64,000 nucleotides of DNA from Capsaspora owczarzaki ATCC 30864 (Eukaryota > Opisthokonta > Filasterea). The translations under genes were made by a program, and so were the position numbers. The notes under the pieces are model-generated. The model was not told the origin of the DNA. It made no database searches and saw only the letters and a list, made by a program, of their open reading frames with translations. The DNA is taken from positions 186,001-250,000 of the forward strand of contig NW_011887302.1 in assembly GCF_000151315.2 (NCBI RefSeq), written 5' to 3'. Position 1 is the stretch's first letter, and every line of letters starts with the position of its first letter. Positions 23,798 through 33,295 of the stretch are shown piece after piece.

Positions 23798-26700
23798 ATG
23801 CCAATGCTGCACCAGCGCGGAGGCAAGAAAAAGTCTCCGTTTCGCACACAATCCCAAGCGCAAGGCAATAATGGGAAGACTGCGCCGACGTCGTACCTGT
23901 CTGGCATCCGACTGCCCGGCATGAAGCAGGCCTCGGGCACTGTCGCAGTCCCATCCAGCGTGCTCACTGGCGGTGGCAGTGGCAGTGGCAGTGGCAGTGG
24001 AAAGGCATTGGGCGGCGCAGCAAGGCAGAGTCCACATGGCGCTGGAGCGGCCACGACGCCGACGCCGTTCACAGTCGCTGCGTCGGTCGCTGCTGCTGCG
24101 GCTGCGGCTGCGGCTGCGGCTGGGCGTGCTCAGACTGCACACACGGTGAGCGCGATCGCGTCGGGACGGGCGCCGAGCACCAAGAAGCGGCCGGGATTCA
24201 ATCCAGCAAGCAGCTCAGCGGCTGGCAACGCAGCAGCGAGCGTCACCAACCCGTTCGAGCTCAGGCTCAACAGGCGCAAGTTTGACGTGCTGGGCACACA
24301 CAACAAGATCATGAAGGGCGAGATTGGGCACCGCACGCAGTCTCGCGCACGTGCGACCGAGCTCCGCGACAAGACCCTCCGCGTGGAGCTCGCCAAGCGC
24401 GGCCGGGCGGGCGAGTTTGTGGATCGTCGATTCGGTGAGCATGACGCCGAGATGGCGCTCGAGGACAAGATGCTCGGACGGTATGCGCGCGAGCGGGAAC
24501 GCGCATTCAACAAGAAGGGCTCCATTTTCAACTTGGACGGCGCGGGCAACGACTACTACGACCAAGACGGCGGCAACGACGATGCCGACGACAATCATGG
24601 AGATGGGCCGCGCCGTAACGTCGGTGCTTTTGACGAAGAGTGGTCGCGCATCACGGGCAGGGCGCTGAACGACGGTGCCGACGCGCCATCAGGTCGCCGA
24701 GGCAACAAGCACGGCGAGCTCAGCCTGACGCACCATGGTCGATCGCTCGAGGAGATTGACGATTTCGACGAGTACTCGATGCGTCTTGATGATCACGACG
24801 ACTACTACAACGACCCCAATGCGCCCACGTACAATGTCAACTTTGGTGGCATGACCCGCGCGCGCAACCCCGTCAATGTCGACGACCTGGACGAGTCGCC
24901 GTTTGCTGGCAAGGGTCGAAAGCGAAAGCACGACTCGGATGGCGAGGGCGACGACGATGGTGATGATGAGGACGAGGACGAGGACGACGATCAGGCCGAC
25001 AAGCGCGATACACGCTCGCATCGCGAGATTATGGAGGAGGTTGTCGCGCAAGCCAAGATGCACAAGTACGAGCGGCAAAAGGAGCGAACCAACGCCGAAG
25101 AGATGCTGGACCAGCTGGATGACGACTTCCAGAGCATCCAAGGCCTGCTCGGCGTCAATCGTCGTAGCCAGCCTGTGGGGCGCAAGTCCAAGGATGAGGA
25201 GGCACTCGATATCCTGACCGGTGCCCTCGAGCGTGCCCGTTCGGGCGAGGCCCCTCCGCCATCCACCATGCACCCCAGTCGGCGCCTTCCCCGCGAACAG
25301 CCCGACGATTACGATCTTGCGGTTCGATCGCTCGGATTTGAAATGCGCGCCCATGCCACAGACCGTCTGAAAACGCCTCAGGAGATTGCAAAGGCCGAGA
25401 AGGAGCGTCTTGAAAAGCTAGAGGTGAGCGGTCGAGGAGAGGAGATGGATTGTCGTGTGTGGAAAAGTGTGTGGTTTATTTTGGCTGACGTACTTTTGTG
25501 CCCGCAAATGGGTGGTGGGTTTTTTTGTTTTGCGCCGCACTTTTCTGAGAATAGCGTGATCGTATTCGTCGTATGAACGGCTTGCCTTCCGACGACGAGA
25601 GCGACGAACAAGGTGGCAAGCATGCCAACAAGAAACGCCGCTTGGATCAGTCTGGCGACACTCTGGACGACAACCTGATGCTCGATAGCGATCGACGAAA
25701 GATGATTCGCTACAAGAACGGCAAGCTTGTCACTTCGGACGATGAAGGCGAAAACAGTGAGGACGAAGACGGCGAGGCCGGTAGCGACGACGAAGAGGAA
25801 GAAGACGAGGGTGACGATGCCCCAGTCGCCAAGCCATCTGGAAAGCGTGCATCCAAGGTAATTTCGTCTCTTTCAGGGCCCGGGGTGTTGTTGGGGTTTT
25901 CGAGCTTGTTCTCAACAATTCTGTCCTTCCGGTTTTTTTTTTCTGTTGTCGTTTCAACCAGCTCGGAAAGAAGCAAGATTTTGGCGAAGGATACGATGAT
26001 ACCGAAGCAGGTCCTGACAATGCTGAAGACGAGGAGGACGAAGACGAGGAGGACGAAGACGACGACGAAGAGGCCGAGGACGACTATTCTGATCTTGAAC
26101 TTGACGACAACGCTATGGAAGCCGGCAGCGACGACGACGAAGACAGCGAAGGCGAAGAAGGCGAAGGCGAAGAGGACGAAGAAGATGAGGATGAGGACGA
26201 AGGCGACGAGACCCCGCTCCCAACCTTGCCTGCCAAAAAAGTCCGCATTTCTGATGTGCCTGCGCGGTCAGCAAAGCCCGCCAAGTCTCAGGAGGCCGTT
26301 GCTGCATCGGCCGCGGCTGCCGCTTCGGAATTGCCGTACACGTTCGAAGCTCCTGCGACCGTGGAGGACTTGACAACCTTGCTTCAATCTCGCTCGCTTG
26401 ACGACCAAATGACCATTGTGTACCGTATTCGCGTCTGCCACGACCTCAGTCTGTCGCCTGACAACCGAGAAAAGATGGAGGTGAGTTCGGTTTGTGTGCC
26501 CTCGTGCAGTGCCTTTCACACACTTTTCGATGGGCTGATGTATTTGTGTCTCTCTGTACCCCCTAGACCTTCTTTGATGTGCTGCTCGACTACATTGAGC
26601 AAGAGTGCGATCGCACCACTTCTCAGAACGCGGCACCGTTGCTGGCTGTCAACCGACTTGCCAAGTATGTGGTCGAGCTCTCAAAGCAGATGGCCGATCA

Positions 26701-28146
26701 TGCTGGCGACGTGTTCCTCGAACGCATCATTGCTTTGAACGAGGCGTTGACAGAGCACTTGGTGGGTCGCAAGGGTACTGGCTTCCCTTCGCTCGGATCG
26801 CTCATCCTTGTCACCCTGGCTGTTCGAATCTTCTCAATGTCGGACGCCAAGCACAAGGTTGCTTCACCGCTGATGGTGCTGCTTGCACGATACCTCACAC
26901 AAGCACAGGTTGCGACCAAGAGCGATCTGTTTGCCGGTCTGTATATCTGCTCGTTGGTGTTGCAGTGCATCGTGTCATCGAAGCGCTTTATGCCCGAGGC
27001 CATCATCTTCCTCAAGAGCACTGTTGCCCTGTTCGTCAAGAGCATCCCAAGCAACATTTCCACCCTTCGACCCACCGAGCAGCTCATGCCCACATTTGCA
27101 CAGCTGTTTGCCTCTCGCAAGGCCGGCACTGCCTTCTTCCATGGCGCAACTGCCTCCGAAACTGCGTCAAAGCTTGCCAGTCTCAGTGCCATTTGTGACG
27201 CCACCCCTCTTGCTCAAATCAAGGCTGACGACAAGTACGTTGTTGCTGTTGTTTTTGTTTTGCTGTTGTTTTGCATTGGTTTGGTTTGGTTTTGCATTGG
27301 GTTGGTTTTGGTGCATCGCCTTCCGAACGCTGTCACATGCACATTTCAAGATTACTGATTTGCCGCTTTGTTCCTCGCATCAGACTCAAGATTGCTCAAC
27401 AAGCCGTCCAATTGCTCAACCGCTTTGCCTCGAGATCGCTGGACTTTACGCCGTTTACCGAGATCTTCAAGCCTATTCAATTGCTAGTGCAGCAACTACC
27501 CGCCACGCTCTTCCCGAGTCAAGGCACTGTACGTGGTTTTTTGTACTCGTTGTTTGCACACAGTCGCGGTTCTATTTGACGTGTTATTTCGTGGTCGGCT
27601 CACTTGTCCTCTCTCTCAAAACTCTGCCAGTCGATCGTTGCGCAATTCCACTCTACGTACTCGCGTGGTGCGCTCAGCGTGCGCCGCCCGCTTGAGATGC
27701 AACGTCGCAAGGCGGAAGCCATCAAGATGTACAATCCCAAGTTTGAGATGTCGTACGTCGCTCACATTTTTTGCAAATACTCCTGCTGCTGTTCGTTTTG
27801 GCGCTCTTTTGTCCTCATTTCGTTTGTGTTTCTTTGTTTCATTTTCAGCTACGAGGGCCGAAAGCACTCGTCTGGAACGTCGGATCACGATCGCGAGCTC
27901 AACCAGACGGCACGCCTCAAGCACGCCGTTCAACGCGAAAAGAAGGCAGCGCTGCGCGAAATCCGCAAGGACAACCAGTATCTGTCGCACCTGGAGCTCA
28001 AGGACCAGCGCAAGCGCGATGCCACTCGTGTACAGAACGTCAACCGCCTGCAGAACATTCTCAGCCAGCAACAGCACGAAATGAAGGAAGAGCAGAAATC
28101 CAAAAAGAAGGATCAAGAGTCTGCCAAGCGCCGCTCGCGGTCCTAA
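23798..28146 (+). CDS. NOP14: NOP14, small-subunit processome factor
   Basis: Exons 23798-25423, 25555-25857, 25962-26480, 26567-27234, 27384-27528, 27631-27752 and 27849-28146 give 1,226 residues. Motifs run in NOP14 order: NPFELRLNRRKFDVLG, FVDRRFGEHDAEMALEDKML, GSIFNLDG, a long acidic region, DYDLAVRSLGFEMRA, MLDSDRRKMIRYKNGK, LPYTFEAPATVEDL, a helical repeat domain, and the C-terminal LREIRKDNQYLSHLEL. NOP14 binds Emg1 and Noc4 in the nucleolus and is required for 18S rRNA maturation. The N-terminus has Gly-Ser (GSGSGSG) and poly-Ala insertions absent from human NOP14, and the acidic tracts are unusually long. All seven exons join without a frame problem. Confidence 0.96.
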
Positions 28147-28287
28147 TCACCCATCGTCTGGTGGCTTGTATTTTTGAGTTAAATTTGGGCGAACATTTAG
28201 TTCCACATAAACCAACACAAAAACATTCGTTTTCATTCCAAAATTTCTCAAACAGCAAGCACGCAGGGACGCGGGGGGGGCGGTTGT

Positions 28288-29871
28288 TCACTTTGGCTGA
28301 CTATTTTCAAATGCGTCCAAAACACGGTCAACAAAGTCGAGGTTCAAGTTGGCCGTGTCGATGAACTTGTGGTGCTGACCGTCGCCAATCTCGTGGAAGG
28401 TGGCAGCCCAGCGTCGCATCTCGGAGGAAATAGCGACACGCTGTGCAATACACTCGCGGACTGCCGACTCAAAGCCCTCTTGCATGGCGCGCGCTCCCTT
28501 CTCGCCAATGTCAAACGCAATGTACGATGCGATCAGCTGGCGCAAGGTTGAAAATGCGTCAAGAACCTTGTCGTTCTTTCCAAGAACTCTCGCTGTCAGA
28601 GCGGCAACACGCGAAATGTAAGGCGCAAGTAGCGGGGATGATTCGGCAATGCCAGTGAGGCGGGTGTCGATGGACACGAACGAGTGCGCGTTGGCGCGGC
28701 TGATCATAATGTTGGAGGGATTTCCTTGATTATCCCAGAACAACGGGAGACGATCTCTGTCGGCCACGAACATTACCACAAGTGCATTGAACGCGCTCGC
28801 ACAACAAAACAGCGAATACAACGTGCCATCGATGCCAAAAACCCCTCTTTTCCTTACCCGTTGTTCAGCAACGTGTCGACAACCAACAGTCGGCCCAGCG
28901 AGCGAATTCGCTCTGCTTCCTCGGGAGTAGCATTGTCCTCAACTTCGCTCCCAAATACAGCCGTGGCTGTGGTGTAGTCGAGTCCCGACAAGACAGTTCC
29001 AGGAATGTAATCTTGGACGAGCAAGCACGCCTGGTCAAACAGGTTGGTGATGACTCGCCAGGAGGGATCCACCTGCTTCAAGCTTGCAAGAAGCTGAGCG
29101 CCTTCTTCGGACGATGTCGAGACAACTCGTGAGCGCGGAGCAGCAACTTGGAGTCGAAGGCACAGCAACGAAGCAAACAGCTCTGGAGCGAGCGTTCTCG
29201 AGGCCTTGATGACAACGGCTCCTCGTTTCGTTTGAACAAAGAATACGCCCTGTCCCCATCAACAAAGCATGCATGTTGAGGAAAAAACCACCCGACCGCA
29301 TCCGAATACGCTCAGAATGATTTTTCACAACCCCGAACCCGAATAGCATTGGACTTACGCCTGCTCCTCCCTCCGAGCGGTCCACACCAATGACGTCCGT
29401 CGACCACTGAATGTCAGCAATGTCTGGATGCGGAATGGCCGTGGCATGGTCAAACTTGAACGTCGAGTCCATGCTCGTTGCCCACTTGAACTTGCGGGTA
29501 GTCGGCGCAGCGGTGGTTGCACTCCCAGTCCCGGCAGCGCTGGACTTTGCATCGTGCTGGGCTGCGTTGTCTGTCGTGCCACTGGCAGCAGAAGCAGCGG
29601 CGGGAGTCTGAGCACACCAAAATCGCAAAATCCCAAAGCCAACAAAAATCAGTCACAGATTTGAATCTGCAGCACCAAAGCAAGCACTCCTCGTGCAATG
29701 ACGACCACTACTCTCGCTCTTGTCAAAAACAACAACGATTGGCAATTGTTGCAGGTTGCTCGGTGTGGTCGAGAGTCCACTTGCATAAGAGTGGAGCGCG
29801 GCCACAAACGACTCGAGCGCGGGACTCGCAGCGATCAGATTGCGTTGGATGGACCAAAGATTGTCTGCCAT
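28288..29871 (-). CDS. Actin-fragmin-kinase-like protein kinase
   Basis: Exons 29249-28858 and 28756-28288 plus 29607-29359 form one frame of 370 codons. A first exon starting ATG at 29871 (MADNLWSIQRNLIAASPAL) and running to about 29711 is likely, but its junction to 29607 needs a phase-0 donor I could not find. The core has IQWSTDVIGVDRSEGGAG, then GVFFVQTKRGAVVIKAS (likely ATP-binding Lys), a LVVDTLLNNGDRLPLFW segment, and NQGNPSNIMIS (catalytic Asn/metal ligands). This order matches the atypical catalytic domain of Physarum actin-fragmin kinase, which phosphorylates actin, and its relatives. The family call is from memory of the pattern; substrate unknown. The gene converges on NOP14, with 141 bases between stops. 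Confidence 0.65.
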
Positions 29872-30274
29872 TCCCCAAAATTCAAAGGATGATGACTGAG
29901 AAGATCTGAGAAATGGAAGGATCAACTTTCGTGGCAATATCATGACAATCGAAGAAAAACAACCAGAGCGAAGGAGACAGCAGGAACAAAATCCATCGTA
30001 TTTTCACAATGCAACTCAGACAACCAACCATGACGAAAACCTCAACAGAAGCAGCAACGACAACGTGCAGCCAACAAACAAACAAGGAAACAAAACAAAC
30101 AATAATCGAGCATGGGATCACAGCACAGAAGGCTAGGAATAATGAGCAGAAGAGAGAAAACAGACAACCGGAAATCAAGTAATGTAAACGATCGGCGGTT
30201 CACTAAGAAAAGTGGAGAAGAGCGAACGCCTTCCAGCAAGAAACAGAAAGTCGTGCCTTCCTCCGTTCTTGAGC
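29872..30274. other. Spacer between two minus-strand genes
   Basis: 403 A-rich bases on the plus strand with ACAACAGAAGCAGCAACGACAAC-like low complexity. No gene seen. Confidence 0.5.
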
Positions 30275-32461
30275 TTAAACTGCAGACCCTGCAAGGAATG
30301 AATTCCGGTCAGCAGGCGCTTTTGGAGACGACGCCGCGGCGGCAGTCGAGAAAACCGCTGGTGCTGCAGTCTGAGTTGGGGTGGGCGGCGACCGTATCTC
30401 ACCGGAGGCTGACTTGCGCATCGAACGCGTCATTTCGCCAGAAGCCGAGCGCGAGAGAGACCGTGCTCCAGTGGATTCCCCGATCGCAAGTGGGGAGCGA
30501 GGCCCGCCGTCTGTCAGGGCGCTAATCTCCTCCGTCCGCTTGTTGAACGACTTTGACTTGGCGAGCATGCTGGGTGGGGTGAGGCTGTTGGAGGACGTTG
30601 AGAAGGACGAGCGCAAAAAGCCCTTGACCGAACCGGACACGGATTTCCGCGCTTTGACGGGATCGGTGGCAAACAGCTCCACATTTTCCCGAAAGTAGTC
30701 CGACAAGGAGGCAGCCTCGCGGCCGCAGAGCTTGGCAAACTCGTGCGTGTTGAGCTGGCCTGCGACACCAATCCCAGACGCGTACAGCTCAAACATGGCC
30801 AAGGTAAAGTCGACGCGCCAGGGGATGGTGGCTGGATCTGAATGATGAGCCTTGCGCCCTCCGCCCATCGTGGATGTGCTGGCAGAGGAGCCGGTGGACG
30901 AAATGCTCGAGCTACTGCCCATCGCGCCCGTTGCCGACGCCAGGCCTGGGGCGCCGACGGTTGGCGCGCTGGCATCAAAGTAAAACTCGCCGAGGAACTT
31001 GCGGGTGACGCTCAGCTGCTGATTAACGTGGTTGACCTTTTGTTGCAAAACCTTGGCAGCTGATTTGGCCGCATCTGCGCCGCTGTACGCCTTGTGGCCA
31101 GTGAGGGTGTAAATCATGTTTTCGTGCTTGTGGGGCGCAGAGAAGATGACGGAGACGGCCTTGGCCACATCATGCACGCTGATTGGGCAAAAGCTGGAAG
31201 AGTTGAGCGGCAACGGGAAGACCTCGTTGTGCAAGTACTTGGTCCAGGCGTGCAGCGTTTCTTGGAACATTGGGCAGCGAATGATGGTGTACGGAATGCC
31301 AGACTCGGCCACACTCTTCTCCATCATCAGGAAGAGCCTGGCGAACGGAACCCACGAAGCTGGCGGTGGCCCTGTTGTTGGCAGAGTCCCTGGCGCGACG
31401 GGTTGCGGTCCCGACGATACCGGGCTGAGCGACGCAGCCAGCTGGGCAGCGGTCGCATTGTCTATCGGACCGCTAGAAGCTGCTGCTGCTGCTGCTGCTG
31501 CTGGACCAGCGCCCAACTCGGCACCAGTGACCGAGAGCAGCACAATGTGACGAATGGCAGTCTCGAGCGACTTGGCGGCGACCAGGTAGTTCAACACCTT
31601 CTCCAGCGCGTTCGGCCCTGCTGGAGGGATGATGAAGAGGTAGTCTGCGCCGCGCATGGACGTCTCTGCAGAGTCGAGCAGCGCCAAGTCCATCTCGGAG
31701 GAGCCTTCGGCAATGCCCAAGCTGGACGTGAATTGGTTGAACGACGCGCTGCGCTTGGCCCTGCGAGCCTCCATCGCCGCAACCTGCGCAGGATTCAAGT
31801 TGGAGACATCGCTTGATGCACGTCGCGGCGTTCCTGGAGACGTCGTTGAGGATCGTTGCTGGCCGGGGATGCCGAGCGAATTATTCGGCTCTTCGGCGAC
31901 ACTCCCGCCCTCTGCAAGTGATCCAGCAGCAGCGGCGGCAGCAGTAGTAGTAGTAGGTCGCGTGTGCAGCAGGCTCGAGCCCGAGCTCATTGACGTGACG
32001 GCGTCGGACGACTGGCGTCTGGGCGAGGGCGGATGACGCGGTGAGGCCAATCCACCACCACCACCACCACCACCCGGCGGATGCGGGGTCGCCAGCGCGC
32101 CTGCACGCACGTTGAATGCCTCTGGCGTCTTCATGAGCCTGCTGACGGTGGCGTATCCGACGCGGGACATGCCGCTCGTCAGGAAGACCAGCGGGCGCTT
32201 TGGCAGTGGAGACGCGCCTGCTCCTGTGCCTGCTCCTGTGCCTGCTCCTGCGCCTGATCCGCCGCCCTGTGGTGAGCTGCTGTTGGTTGCAATCGGCTGC
32301 GGGCGGATTGCTGCGAGTCTTGACTTTGTTGGGGTTGACGGCTGTTGGCTTGTGGCACTCGTCGTAGTCGTATCGGCACTCGTCGTCGTAGCAGCGGTCT
32401 CGCTCTGGCTCTGGCTCTCGCTCTCGCTCTGGCTCTCGTTCCGATCTGCGCTCGATTCCAT
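30275..32461 (-). CDS. NmrA-like / atypical short-chain dehydrogenase Rossmann protein
   Basis: Single exon, 728 residues; first ATG at 32461. A disordered N-terminus (Ser/Gln/Thr repeats and a GAGAGTGAGTGAG tract) precedes PLVFLTSGMSRVGYATVSRL (about 90-110), a degenerate nucleotide-binding motif (TSGMSRVG in place of TGxTGxxG). A disordered insert of about 130 residues follows, including poly-Gly, then GADYLFIIPPAGPNALEKVL, HIVLLSVTGAEL, ESGIPYTIIRCPMFQETLH and FCPISVHDVAKAVSVIF. These are the strand-helix steps of NmrA/HSCARG-type NAD(P)-binding proteins, which act more often as redox sensors or regulators than as enzymes. No YxxxK catalytic pair was seen. The C-terminal ~230 residues are Ser-rich with RSLSRSASGEM/RKSASGEI phosphosite-like repeats. 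Confidence 0.65.
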   Translation of the reverse strand: MESSADRNESQSESESQSQSETAATTTSADTTTTSATSQQPSTPTKSRLAAIRPQPIATNSSSPQGGGSGAGAGTGAGTGAGASPLPKRPLVFLTSGMSRVGYATVSRLMKTPEAFNVRAGALATPHPPGGGGGGGGLASPRHPPSPRRQSSDAVTSMSSGSSLLHTRPTTTTAAAAAAGSLAEGGSVAEEPNNSLGIPGQQRSSTTSPGTPRRASSDVSNLNPAQVAAMEARRAKRSASFNQFTSSLGIAEGSSEMDLALLDSAETSMRGADYLFIIPPAGPNALEKVLNYLVAAKSLETAIRHIVLLSVTGAELGAGPAAAAAAAASSGPIDNATAAQLAASLSPVSSGPQPVAPGTLPTTGPPPASWVPFARLFLMMEKSVAESGIPYTIIRCPMFQETLHAWTKYLHNEVFPLPLNSSSFCPISVHDVAKAVSVIFSAPHKHENMIYTLTGHKAYSGADAAKSAAKVLQQKVNHVNQQLSVTRKFLGEFYFDASAPTVGAPGLASATGAMGSSSSISSTGSSASTSTMGGGRKAHHSDPATIPWRVDFTLAMFELYASGIGVAGQLNTHEFAKLCGREAASLSDYFRENVELFATDPVKARKSVSGSVKGFLRSSFSTSSNSLTPPSMLAKSKSFNKRTEEISALTDGGPRSPLAIGESTGARSLSRSASGEMTRSMRKSASGEIRSPPTPTQTAAPAVFSTAAAASSPKAPADRNSFLAGSAV

Positions 32462-33295
32462 TCTTTTGCTGTTCTTCAAAAATCAAAAAGCTCTGAAAAA
32501 AAAAAACGGTAAAAAATAGAAAAAATAAAAAAAAAAGTTCAAATTTTAAAAAAAGAATTCGTGTAAAAAAAAAAAAAAAAAAAAAACAGAAAAAAAAAAA
32601 CAATGAATGAATAAAAAAATGAAATGAATGAAAAGAAAAACAAAGTTTCGTTTGTTTCATTGAAAAGTTGAGAACGAGTGAATAAAAATCTACCCCCGAC
32701 TTGCTCTGTTCGACGGATCACACAAGCTTCGAACAATTCCAACAATCTTGTTTAACAAGGGGGGGAAGGTTGCCAAAATCAGTGCAAAATCAGTGGGAAG
32801 TTGATCCTGACACACACAATCGGCTGGACCCTCGAACGACGGTAGAAAAAAAAATAAAGCGGGGAATCTTGGCGGAATTGTTGGCCACAAACGCGTGCAA
32901 GCACGAGGATTCAAGCACTACTTTAGACTTTGTGCTCAAAAGAAGAGAATAAAGGACAGCGAAAGCGATAGCGACAGCGAAGAGGAGAGCCGAGAAAAGA
33001 ACGAGGGCTTGCAGAAGCAATCAGAGAACAGCAGAAGGATTGTCCTCAACCTCAACCTTCACCGCGAAACTGTGGCGTAGAAATTGACGCAAACGAGCGG
33101 ACTAGAAGTTACAAAGAACGTTTGGTCAAAGAAGCAACCCTTTGTATGAACAGACAAGTACCAATCATCAACAAGGAAAATGTTATAAAGTTCAAACGCA
33201 AGGAATCCCTTCTACGCCGCCCAAACACTACTGCGTCACAGAACATGTTTGGGCTGGCATAAACAAAAACACGAGTATCATTTTGGTTTGCGCGT
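32462..33295. other. Spacer holding poly-A/T tracts and repeat copy A
   Basis: 834 bases between the NmrA-like gene (5' side) and the end of the Delta-like receptor kinase. 32500-32660 is an A/T-run region; 32690-32840 is dispersed repeat copy A; the remainder shows no coding potential. Confidence 0.5.
32690..32840 (+). repeat. Dispersed ~140-150-bp repeat, copy A
   Basis: Begins CTACCCCCGACTTG and ends CGGCTGGACCCTCGAACGAC. It is nearly identical to 37171-37311 in the same orientation, differing by scattered substitutions and small indels (an extra ACACACA near the right end here). Shared blocks include ATCACACAAGCTTC, AATTCCAACAATCTT and TTGCCAAAATCAGTGCAAAA. Non-coding; family unknown; no terminal inverted repeats or target-site duplications were evident. 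Confidence 0.85.

Noticed and set aside
24689-25354. 221-codon minus-strand frame with Val/Ile runs
   Set aside because: Antisense of acidic GAC/GAG-rich codons of NOP14.
31094-31816. 240-codon plus-strand frame
   Set aside because: Antisense of the NmrA-like gene; no conserved motif.
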